The position numbers were made by a program, and so were the translations under genes. This document shows positions 27,140 through 34,237 of a stretch of DNA of 59,048 nt, one piece after another; positions within the stretch are counted from its first letter, which is position 1; the number at the start of each line of letters is the position of its first letter. The notes under the pieces are model-generated. The model had not been told where the DNA came from, made no database searches, and was given only the letters and a program-made list of their open reading frames with translations. Source of the stretch: an uncultured Chloracidobacterium sp. (GTDB taxonomy: Bacteria > Acidobacteriota > Blastocatellia > Pyrinomonadales > Pyrinomonadaceae); NCBI GenBank assembly GCA_937941715.1, contig CALDGX010000065.1:1-59048 (forward strand), read 5' to 3'.

Positions 27140-27655
27140 ATGGAAACAGAACGTCGGATCGTATTAACGGGATTTATGGGGGTCGGCAAATCAAGTGTCG
27201 CCCGCCATGTCGCCCATCTGCTCAGAGCAAAGCGCGTCGACCTCGACCAGGAACTCGAACACGGTGAAAGGCGAACGGTCGCCGAGATAATCGATGCCGA
27301 GGGTGAAGCAGCGTTTCGCGACATCGAATCGCGCTATCTGCGGCGAGCTCTTGACCGGCCCGACCTGAGGATCCTGTCGCTCGGCGGCGGGACCTGGACC
27401 CTTGAGCGGAACCGCGAGATGATCAAGGCTTCGGGCCTGACAAGCGTATGGTTGGAATCGACGTTCGAACACTGTTGGCTGAACATCGCTTTCTCGCGAA
27501 AGGACCGGCCGCTCGCACGTGACAAACAGCGGGCTTTTGAGCTGTTTCAACAACGGCAGCGGTATTACGCACTTGCCGACTGGCACTTTGTCGTCCGGGC
27601 GGACAGCACGTCGTTTGATGTCGCCAAGCAGATCATCGAGCAAGTTTTTTCTTGA
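27140..27655 (+). CDS. aroK: Shikimate kinase
   Basis: Phosphorylates shikimate at O3, one step before AroA. The 171-residue protein has Walker A GFMGVGKSSVA, the shikimate-binding DLDQELE, EAAFRDIESRYL (family FRxxE) and the GGG loop LSLGGGTW, then the lid RKDRPLAR. It starts 6 bases after aroA, so the two consecutive steps are co-transcribed. Confidence 0.95.
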   Translation: METERRIVLTGFMGVGKSSVARHVAHLLRAKRVDLDQELEHGERRTVAEIIDAEGEAAFRDIESRYLRRALDRPDLRILSLGGGTWTLERNREMIKASGLTSVWLESTFEHCWLNIAFSRKDRPLARDKQRAFELFQQRQRYYALADWHFVVRADSTSFDVAKQIIEQVFS

Positions 27656-27680
27656 ATAGCTTAACTTTGCTATTGATAAT

Positions 27681-27694
27681 TTGATCGTTATCAA
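27681..27694 (+). promoter_or_regulatory. FNR/DNR-type box upstream of the BON lipoprotein gene
   Basis: TTGATCGTTATCAA matches the FNR-family consensus TTGAT-N4-ATCAA at every fixed position. It is nested in a wider inverted repeat, TTGATAA (27673-27679) with TTATCAA (27688-27694). It lies about 133 bases upstream of the BON gene start. A CRP/FNR-family regulator is expected; which one cannot be told. A similar half-matching box precedes the Ric gene in this window. Confidence 0.55.
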
Positions 27695-27720
27695 TCAGAA
27701 TTATCTTACTAGAAAACTAG

Positions 27721-27729
27721 TTATCCACA
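27721..27729 (+). promoter_or_regulatory. Single consensus DnaA box (TTATCCACA)
   Basis: Exact match to the strict DnaA box. It abuts the inverted repeat ACTAG-AAAA-CTAGT (27708-27721) in an AT-rich gap between aroK and the BON gene. There is only one box and no dnaA or dnaN nearby, so it is not an origin by itself; it could be a DnaA-binding regulatory or titration site, or chance. Confidence 0.35.
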
Positions 27730-27826
27730 TCTTAATGGGTGCGGAGATCCTTATTAGATCGAACAGATGCCCTGTGCATTTGCGATTTTTTGGTACGCGA
27801 ATATTAAACAATTTTCCGGAGGAAAA

Positions 27827-28300
27827 ATGAAAATCAAAGCTTTAACACTTCTCACTTTGGCCCTTGCCCTCTTTATGAGCGCCTGCGGCAAGAGCGACGC
27901 TGATCTGCAGAAAGCAGTTCAGGACAAACTCGCTGCCGACAAGGTCACCGGCGTCACGGTTGCCGTCAAGGACGGTGTCGCGACGTTGACCGGCGAAGTT
28001 GCGGACATTACGGTCAAGACGAAAGCCGAAGCCTCAGCCAAGGTCGAAGGCATCAAATCGGTTGACAACAAATTGACGCTCAAGCCGATGCCGACCCCCG
28101 AGCCGCCGTCACCCGACAAGATGATCGAAGGCACCGTCAATGAAGCCCTCAAGAAGAAAGGCATCACCGGCGTCACAGTTGCCGTCAAGGATGGCGAGGT
28201 CACGCTCAGCGGAACCGTCGATAAGGCGAAGGTCGCCGAGATCATGATGGCCGCAAACGAAGCGAAACCGAAAAAGGTTGTCAACAACCTCAACAAATAG
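27827..28300 (+). CDS. BON-domain lipoprotein (two BON repeats)
   Basis: A 157-residue lipoprotein: signal MKIKALTLLTLALALFMSAC (lipidated Cys20), then two BON domains. Each has the VTVAVKDGxxTLxGxV core (GVTVAVKDGVATLTGEVAD about 43-61; GVTVAVKDGEVTLSGTVDK about 115-133), joined by a PMPTPEPPSPD linker. BON proteins sit at the outer membrane or periplasm and bind lipid or stabilise the envelope. GGAGG precedes the ATG by 4 bases, a strong ribosome-binding site. The FNR-like box upstream suggests redox control. The LysM gene follows after 18 bases. Confidence 0.92.
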   Translation: MKIKALTLLTLALALFMSACGKSDADLQKAVQDKLAADKVTGVTVAVKDGVATLTGEVADITVKTKAEASAKVEGIKSVDNKLTLKPMPTPEPPSPDKMIEGTVNEALKKKGITGVTVAVKDGEVTLSGTVDKAKVAEIMMAANEAKPKKVVNNLNK

Positions 28301-28318
28301 GCGAATATCGGAGGAATT

Positions 28319-28693
28319 ATGTCATTACAAGAGAAATATCAAACACTTCTGGAACTCGCCAATGCTAACGGTACTTCGTATGAGTTGGCCGAAGGCGACG
28401 GCGTGCTTCACATCACGGGAACCGCCCCTAGCGATGAGGCCAAGGCACAGCTCTGGGCAGAGTACGAAAGGATCGACCCTGATTTTCAGTCAAGCGACCT
28501 CATCCTCAATGTTTCGACCGGAGCCGGCGACGCCGGCGGCGGAATGAACACGTACACCGTCGTTTCAGGCGACAGCCTGAGCAAGATCGGCTCGAAATAC
28601 GGTATCGCCTGGAAGGCGATCTGGGATGCCAATCGCGACATCCTCCATCACCCGGACAAGATCTATCCGGGCCAGGAATTGAGAATTCCATAG
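28319..28693 (+). CDS. LysM-domain protein with N-terminal BON-like half
   Basis: A 124-residue protein with no signal peptide. Residues 77-124 form a LysM domain (NTYTVVSGDSLSKIGSKYGI, then IYPGQELRIP), which binds peptidoglycan-like glycans. Residues 1-65 resemble one BON unit (GVLHITGTAPSDEAKAQLWA). This BON-LysM order matches E. coli YgaU/Kbp, a soluble potassium-binding protein. GGAGG lies 5 bases before the ATG. It is co-transcribed with the BON lipoprotein and ended by a strong terminator. Potassium binding here is inference. Confidence 0.9.
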   Translation: MSLQEKYQTLLELANANGTSYELAEGDGVLHITGTAPSDEAKAQLWAEYERIDPDFQSSDLILNVSTGAGDAGGGMNTYTVVSGDSLSKIGSKYGIAWKAIWDANRDILHHPDKIYPGQELRIP

Positions 28694-28717
28694 GCTGCGG
28701 GTCAAAGACCGCGATCG

Positions 28718-28752
28718 AAGCCTGCTCATTTCGGTGAGCAGGCTTTTTCTTT
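28718..28752 (+). terminator. Rho-independent terminator after the LysM gene
   Basis: AAGCCTGCTCA (28718-28728) pairs perfectly with TGAGCAGGCTT (28735-28745) around the loop TTTCGG, followed by TTTCTTT. It ends the BON-LysM transcript before nadB. Confidence 0.92.
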
Positions 28753-28790
28753 ACTCGCAACGTGAACGGTAATTTAATACAATTTTCACA

Positions 28791-30374
28791 ATGTCATTCG
28801 AAACGGATTTTATCGTAATTGGCAGCGGTGTGGCCGGCCTGCGTTCGTCGATCGAACTGGCAAAAAGCGGCGCCCGTGTCACCGTTTTGACCAAGGACAA
28901 AGCCAGCGAATCAAATACGGAATATGCTCAGGGCGGAGTGGCCGTCGTGCTTTCGGACGACGATAATGCCGAACTTCACGAGGGCGACACGCTGGTCGCG
29001 GGAGCCGGACTTTGCGATCCGTCGGCGGTAGCGACCCTTGTTACCGAAGGTACGATCCTCATCAAACAACTGATCGAATGGGGGACAAGGTTTGACCGTG
29101 ACGGCGGCAAATTGATCTTTACACAGGAGGCGGCACACTCACGCCGCCGTATAATTCACGCCAACGGTGATTCGACCGGGGCTGAATTTGTACGGGCCCT
29201 CATCGCCCGTGCCGGTCAGGAAAGGTCGATCGACCTCACGCCTTTTGCCAATACCGAGAGCCTGATCGTACGCGACGGCAGGTGTATCGGCGTTCGTTTT
29301 CTGGACCCGATCCTGCGGACCCCTCGTGAAGTATTCGGCAGGGCCGTGATACTCTGCACGGGCGGCGCCGGCCAGTTATACCAGCACACCACCAATCCGT
29401 CCGTCGCGACGGGCGACGGTATGGCGATGGCGTATTTTGCGGGCGCTGAGATGGCCGACATGGAATTTGTCCAATTTCATCCGACCGCACTCAACATCCC
29501 GGACGCACCCCGATTTTTGCTCAGCGAAGCGATGCGCGGCGAAGGCGGCATTCTCCGAAACAAGTTTGGCGAGCGGTTTATGCCTAATTATGACGAGCGG
29601 GCCGAACTAGCCCCACGCGATATCGTTTCGCGTTCGATCGTCGCCGAGATGCGGCGCACCGGCACCCGCAACGTCCTGTTGGATATGACATCTCTCGACG
29701 GTGACTTTCTGCGGCACCGCTTTCCAAAGATATACGACACTTGCCGGCAATACGGGCTGGACATCTCGAGGGATCCGCTTCCGGTCTCGCCGGCCTCGCA
29801 CTATTGTATGGGCGGGATCCGTACCGACCTGTGGGGCCGCAGCACGGTTCCCGGGCTCTACGCCGCCGGCGAGGTCACCTGCACCGGCGTTCACGGTGCC
29901 AACCGGTTGGCGTCAAACTCACTGCTCGAAGGGCTTGTCTTCGGTGCCCGTGCCGGACAGGCGGCGGTTGAAGATACTGCCTCGCTCTCGAGCCTCGGCG
30001 TCACCCGCGACTTTTCGGCGGTCGATGCCGCCGATGAACAAAACACGGCGCTCTCGACAGCGGTCAGAAAGCGCATCAAACGAGTGATGTGGGAACGCGT
30101 CGGCATTCTGCGTGATCGTTCGTCGCTCGAGCGGGCCCTCAAGGAATTTTCGCAGATATCCGCCGGTAATCTGAGCACGTCATCGCGCAACTTCGTTACG
30201 CTGGCGACACTCGTGGCGACCGCGGCACTCTGGCGCGAAGAGTCGCGCGGCGGCCATTTCCGGACTGATTTTCCGGAACAGCATGACAAATGGCGACACC
30301 ATTCGATCCAGACGATCGGCCGCCCGATCGCCGCGGCCGAAAAAATGGACTTTGACATATCATCGAGAGTGTAA
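28791..30374 (+). CDS. nadB: L-aspartate oxidase
   Basis: First step of aspartate-dependent NAD synthesis: L-aspartate to iminoaspartate, FAD-dependent. The 527-residue protein has the Rossmann start FIVIGSGVAGLRSSIELAK, the flavin-linked EYAQGGVAVVL, the active-site region FVQFHPTALN, ASHYCMGGI, and GLYAAGEVTCTGVHGANRLA with SNSLLEGLVFG, then the NadB C-terminal helical domain with MWERVGILRD. Fumarate reductase flavoproteins share much of this, but ANRLASNSLLEGLVFG and the length favour NadB. NadA and NadC are not in the window. Confidence 0.94.
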   Translation: MSFETDFIVIGSGVAGLRSSIELAKSGARVTVLTKDKASESNTEYAQGGVAVVLSDDDNAELHEGDTLVAGAGLCDPSAVATLVTEGTILIKQLIEWGTRFDRDGGKLIFTQEAAHSRRRIIHANGDSTGAEFVRALIARAGQERSIDLTPFANTESLIVRDGRCIGVRFLDPILRTPREVFGRAVILCTGGAGQLYQHTTNPSVATGDGMAMAYFAGAEMADMEFVQFHPTALNIPDAPRFLLSEAMRGEGGILRNKFGERFMPNYDERAELAPRDIVSRSIVAEMRRTGTRNVLLDMTSLDGDFLRHRFPKIYDTCRQYGLDISRDPLPVSPASHYCMGGIRTDLWGRSTVPGLYAAGEVTCTGVHGANRLASNSLLEGLVFGARAGQAAVEDTASLSSLGVTRDFSAVDAADEQNTALSTAVRKRIKRVMWERVGILRDRSSLERALKEFSQISAGNLSTSSRNFVTLATLVATAALWREESRGGHFRTDFPEQHDKWRHHSIQTIGRPIAAAEKMDFDISSRV

Positions 30375-30417
30375 TTAAAATCGAGCAAATCTAAATTTCT
30401 CCGGCATCGGTCACAAA

Positions 30418-32010
30418 ATGCAAAATACGGCTACCACCCTTAATCTGGCGTCGATAGTATCGCACCACGCACGGCTTGCTCCGCGAAAAGAGGCGATCGT
30501 TTGGGGCGATGTCCGCCTCACTTACGGTGAGATCGACGGCCTGTCTAACCGCGTGGCGAACGCTTTGGTCGAAATGGGTATCGGCCACGGCGACAAGGTC
30601 GCACTCTGCTGCCCGAATCTGCCGTTCTTTCCGATAGTGTATTACGGCATTATGAAGGCAGGGGCCGCGGTCGTGCCGCTCAATGTGCTGTTTAAGCCGC
30701 GCGAGATCGCCTATCATCTGACGGACTCGGATGCCAAGGCGGTCTTCGTTTTTGAGGGCACCGACGAGTTGCCGCTGGCCGCGACGGTAAAGGAGGGCTT
30801 CGACCAGGTCCCGACATGCGAAAAGCTGATCGTGATGACGCGGGACCTGATGGGAAAAAGTCCGGTCGACGGCCACGAAACGCTGACCCAGATCACATTC
30901 GACAAATCGGAGCGATTCGACATTTACCCGACGCGGCCCGATGACACGTGCGCGATCCTCTACACCTCAGGGACCACCGGGCAGCCCAAAGGGGCCGAAC
31001 TTACCCATCTTAACCTCTACTCAAATGTCACGACGACGTTTCTGATCCATCTACCGATGCTCGATTTTACCGACGGCATCCAGAAAACCTGTCTCATCAC
31101 GCTGCCGCTATTTCATACGACCGGGCAAACGGTTCAGATGAATACGCAGATCTACGCCGGCCACCGGATCGTTCTTCTGCCGAGATTTGATCCGCAGGCG
31201 ACACTCGACGCCATGGTCGCCGAGGGTGTGAATTTCTGGGTCGGCGTTCCGACGATGTACTGGGCCCTGCTCCGTCACGTCGACGAGACAGGATATGACA
31301 TCAGCCGCGTACGCGAGACTATGAAGGTATGTTCGTCCGGCGGTGCCCCGATGCCGGTCGAGGTCATGAAGGAGTTTCAGGAGCGGTTCGGGGTGCGGGT
31401 GATGGAGGGCTACGGCTTGTCTGAGACGTCGCCGCTTGCATGTTTCAACCATTTTGAAAGGCCGTCGAAACCCGGCAAGGTCGGCCAGCAGATCTTCGGC
31501 GTCGAGGTCAGGTGCGTTGACGACGATGACAACGAGGTACCGCGCGGTCAGCGGGGTGAGGTCGTCATTCGCGGCACCAACGTGATGAAGGGCTATTACA
31601 AACGTCCCGAAGCGACCGCCGAGGCGTTTCGCAATGGTTGGTTTCACACCGGCGACATCGGGATCATTGATGACGAAGATTATCTCGCCATCGTCGACCG
31701 CAAGAAAGATATGATCCTTCGCGGCGGCTACAATATATATCCGCGCGAATTGGAAGAGGTGATAATCACGCATCCGCTCGTGTCGCTGTGCGCGGTGATC
31801 GGCGTGCCGGACGAGCGTCTCGGCGAGGAGGTCAAGGCCTTTGTCGTGCTCAAACCCGGTTGCTCGATGACAGAAGCCGAGTTTACAGATTGGTGCAAGA
31901 CGCAGTTTGCAGCCAACAAATACCCGCGTCACGTCGAGTTTCGCGAATCATTGCCGATCGGCGGGACCGGCAAGATATTCAAACGTGCCCTGAAAGAGGA
32001 AGCCTCTTGA
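30418..32010 (+). CDS. Long-chain acyl-CoA ligase (AMP-forming)
   Basis: Activates fatty acids or similar carboxylates to CoA thioesters through an acyl-AMP. The 530 residues show the AMP-binding P-loop ILYTSGTTGQPKGAELTH (about 178-195), the gate region TLPLFHTTGQTVQ, A5 MEGYGLSETSP, A7 GWFHTGDIGIIDDEDYLAI, A8 DRKKDMILRGGYNIYPRELE and the A10 lysine GGTGKIFKRAL. Length and motifs match FadD/LcfB-type ligases. It starts 43 bases after nadB on the same strand. Substrate chain length cannot be read. Confidence 0.92.
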   Translation: MQNTATTLNLASIVSHHARLAPRKEAIVWGDVRLTYGEIDGLSNRVANALVEMGIGHGDKVALCCPNLPFFPIVYYGIMKAGAAVVPLNVLFKPREIAYHLTDSDAKAVFVFEGTDELPLAATVKEGFDQVPTCEKLIVMTRDLMGKSPVDGHETLTQITFDKSERFDIYPTRPDDTCAILYTSGTTGQPKGAELTHLNLYSNVTTTFLIHLPMLDFTDGIQKTCLITLPLFHTTGQTVQMNTQIYAGHRIVLLPRFDPQATLDAMVAEGVNFWVGVPTMYWALLRHVDETGYDISRVRETMKVCSSGGAPMPVEVMKEFQERFGVRVMEGYGLSETSPLACFNHFERPSKPGKVGQQIFGVEVRCVDDDDNEVPRGQRGEVVIRGTNVMKGYYKRPEATAEAFRNGWFHTGDIGIIDDEDYLAIVDRKKDMILRGGYNIYPRELEEVIITHPLVSLCAVIGVPDERLGEEVKAFVVLKPGCSMTEAEFTDWCKTQFAANKYPRHVEFRESLPIGGTGKIFKRALKEEAS

Positions 32011-32055
32011 TCCGCCGATTGCTTTCCCGGCCCCTATAGGTAAGACTTGTTGTTT

Positions 32056-32412
32056 ATGGTTCGATATAAGGCCCTTCTGGTGGTCATTGCCCTCGCGTCA
32101 TTAATTGCGGCCTGTTCCGGCACAAAACAGGACGGCTACGTCATCGCCGACAGCAAGTCGTACGAGGCGTCGCTGTTCCGTCAACAATGTGCCGTCTGCC
32201 ACGGCCCCGAGGGCAACGGCAAGACGGTGGACGGCAAGGTCGTCCCGAGTTTGCGTGTGGGCGATTTTAAGTTCAAGACCGAAGCCGAGGTCTACAACCA
32301 GATCGCCAATGGCGGCAACGGAATGACGCCCTTTCGCGACCTGCTTACCGACCGCGAGATCAAATTGCTGGCTGACCTGATCCATAATCGGCTCAGGGCA
32401 AAAAAAGACTGA
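32056..32412 (+). CDS. Lipoprotein c-type cytochrome (single heme)
   Basis: A 118-residue periplasmic electron carrier. The ATG at 32056 gives MVRYKALLVVIALASLIAAC, a lipoprotein signal with Cys20. The heme motif CAVCHGPEGNG (Cys45, Cys48, His49) is followed by SLRVGDFKF and NGGNGMTPFRDLLTD, whose Met is the likely axial ligand; LLADLIHNRLR closes a cytochrome c class I fold. Longer TTG starts (32047, 32050) are less likely. It lies 45 bases after the acyl-CoA ligase; its redox partner is unknown. Confidence 0.92.
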   Translation: MVRYKALLVVIALASLIAACSGTKQDGYVIADSKSYEASLFRQQCAVCHGPEGNGKTVDGKVVPSLRVGDFKFKTEAEVYNQIANGGNGMTPFRDLLTDREIKLLADLIHNRLRAKKD

Positions 32413-32496
32413 GTTCACCCGAGCAACCGTACTTACCTTAGATTTTTTTTCAAATTCCGGTGTCATCCGGCCCGATCTGCGAGTAGAATATTCAAT

Positions 32497-33390
32497 ATGA
32501 GAATTCTGATAACGGGTGCGACCGGCCTGCTCGGCCAGGCCCTGACCGAGTCGTTCGTGGAAAAGGGTCACGAGATCCTGAAGGCCTCACGTAAAGATCC
32601 GATCGACGACGCTCACGTAAAGTGGAGCGTCGAGGACGGCTTTGCAGATCCCGACAAACTCGAGGGGATCGATGTCGTCGTCCATCTCGCCGGCGAAAAT
32701 GTCAGCGGGCTCCGCTGGACCGACGAAAAGAAAAAGGCGATCCGCGACAGCCGCATTCTCGGGACACGAAACGTCGTCGACGCGATCTCGAAACTCAAGA
32801 ACAAGCCCAAGGCGTTTATCGCCTCATCGGCGATCGGATTTTATGGCGAGCGTGGCGACGAAGAGATGACCGAAACGTCACCTCCCGGCGACAATTTTCT
32901 CGCCGGCGTCTGCAAGGAATGGGAGACCGAATCGCGGCGTGCCGAGGACGCCGGCATCCGGACGGTTCTGCTCAGGACCGGGATCGTGCTCTCAAAGGAC
33001 GGCGGTGCGCTTTCGACAATGCTCCTGCCTTTTAAGATGGGTGTCGGCGGCGTGGTCGGAAGCGGCAGGCAGTGGATGAGCTGGATATCGCTCGTCGACG
33101 AGGTCGCGATCATCAATTATTGCATTGAGAACGAGAGTATTCGCGGTGCCGTTAACGCCGTCGCGCCTAATCCGGTGACCAACGCCGAATTTACCAAAAC
33201 GCTTGGCGAAGTGCTCTACCGGCCGACATTTTTGCCGCTGCCTGAATTTGCGGTGAGTATGATCTTTGGCGAAATGGGCGACGCCCTGCTGCTCGCAAGC
33301 ACCAAGGTGCTGCCAAAACGTCTCGAGGACGCCGGATTTGAGTTTAAGTATCCGAACCTGAAAGAGGCTATTGAGCACGCAGTGAAATGA
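32497..33390 (+). CDS. TIGR01777-family NAD-dependent epimerase-like protein (YfcH/SDR39U1 type)
   Basis: A 297-residue extended short-chain-dehydrogenase fold. It has the nucleotide-binding ITGATGLLGQALTESF, VVHLAGENVSG, ASSAIGFYGERGDEE (Ser-Tyr active region), CKEWETESRRAEDAG, VLLRTGIVLSKDGGALSTML and a C-terminal domain GAVNAVAPNPVTNAEFTKTL with LLASTKVLPKRLEDAGF. These are the signatures of the YfcH family, whose substrate is not established. It converges with the cyclase gene, 49 bases away; a degenerate palindromic repeat sits in that gap. Confidence 0.94.
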   Translation: MRILITGATGLLGQALTESFVEKGHEILKASRKDPIDDAHVKWSVEDGFADPDKLEGIDVVVHLAGENVSGLRWTDEKKKAIRDSRILGTRNVVDAISKLKNKPKAFIASSAIGFYGERGDEEMTETSPPGDNFLAGVCKEWETESRRAEDAGIRTVLLRTGIVLSKDGGALSTMLLPFKMGVGGVVGSGRQWMSWISLVDEVAIINYCIENESIRGAVNAVAPNPVTNAEFTKTLGEVLYRPTFLPLPEFAVSMIFGEMGDALLLASTKVLPKRLEDAGFEFKYPNLKEAIEHAVK

Positions 33391-33431
33391 GCCCGATGCG
33401 TAATGGACGGGCCAGGATCGTGACAAACCGG

Positions 33432-33459
33432 CCGCCCGTTTACGCAGGCGGTACGGACA
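33432..33459 (-). repeat. Palindromic repeat, decayed copy (forms the cyclase stop)
   Basis: CCGCCCGTTTACGCAGGCGG (33432-33451) plus TACGGACA matches the intact copies at 33897 and 37585 except for a few bases. Read on the minus strand in the same frame it gives SVPPA-stop, and that TAA (33440-33442) is the stop codon of the cyclase gene. Confidence 0.75.
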
Positions 33460-34237
33460 AGAGTAGCGGGCGGCTCGGTGACGCGTCGGTGTCAAAAGGG
33501 GCGATCTGCAGGTTCAGCAAATATGCGCCATCCGGAACCTCCGCCGGAGCGTAGATCAGCTCAGTGATGGTCGAATCTACTCTGGTCCCGGCATTTGTTT
33601 CACGGCTTCCCTTCTCGACATTCCAAAAAGCCCGATGAGCGGGCAGCGTCGGATCATCGAGCCTATCGAGCGACGGCAGATCGACAAGCAGATGTTTGTA
33701 TCCGCAATCGACGATGTACTCGATCGCTTCAGCGGTAAAATACGGCGGAATGTTGTCAGTGTCGTATATTCGCGTCAATTTACTATCATCGTTCGGAAGG
33801 GTTCGGATGATCAGTGCCATTGCCCCTTCTTTCACCGATCTTGATAGCGTCGCCCGCAACAGTGCGGATGTGACGACCGTGTCGTTCACCGGCTGGCCGC
33901 CCGCTGATGCAGGCGGTTCTGACAAAGCCTGCGGCTCCACCGTCACCAGCACCGCCGGCATCAACACATCGAACAAATGATCCCGCACCGAGATCCGCTC
34001 ATCCGTGATATGCCCGACGCACTCGGTATGCGTCCCGCTGCAGTGAGGGACAAAGGTGTACCGTTCGAAATTTACGCTCGAACCGTCTCGGGTGTCACCG
34101 AGGACCGCTGCCGTCGCCGCGTCAACGCCGAACGCATTCGGCTGCGGGCCGTTGAAGCGCAGCGGTATTGAGATGTCGATCGGGGCCGATGCGTCATATT
34201 CCAGCGGCTGCCCGTCGATGCCGAACGTAATTATCAT
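33440..34237 (-). CDS. Cyclase-family protein, probable kynurenine formamidase
   Basis: A 265-residue member of the cyclase/KynB family (PF04199-type). It would hydrolyse N-formyl-L-kynurenine to kynurenine and formate. The metal site reads HCSGTHTECVGH (His65, His70, Glu72, His76), the family HxGTHxD/ExxxH. It continues with DTDNIPPYFTAEAIEYIV, LLVDLPSLDRLDD and YLLNLQIAPFDTDASPSRPLL. The ATG overlaps the previous stop by 4 bases (ATGA). Residues 105-114 (LSEPPASAGG) come from an inserted palindromic repeat, and a decayed copy provides the C-terminal SVPPA and stop. Clustering with KMO and kynureninase supports the formamidase role; other cyclase-family amidases are possible. Confidence 0.82.
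   Translation of the reverse strand: MIITFGIDGQPLEYDASAPIDISIPLRFNGPQPNAFGVDAATAAVLGDTRDGSSVNFERYTFVPHCSGTHTECVGHITDERISVRDHLFDVLMPAVLVTVEPQALSEPPASAGGQPVNDTVVTSALLRATLSRSVKEGAMALIIRTLPNDDSKLTRIYDTDNIPPYFTAEAIEYIVDCGYKHLLVDLPSLDRLDDPTLPAHRAFWNVEKGSRETNAGTRVDSTITELIYAPAEVPDGAYLLNLQIAPFDTDASPSRPLLLSVPPA
33897..33924 (-). repeat. Palindromic repeat inserted in frame in the cyclase gene
   Basis: CCGCCCGCTGATGCAGGCGG (33897-33916) plus TTCTGACA. The first 20 bases fold into a hairpin with arms CCGCC/GGCGG extended towards the loop. On the minus strand it encodes SEPPASAGG (residues 106-114 of the cyclase). It differs at one base from the copy in the KMO gene at 37585. Confidence 0.88.
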
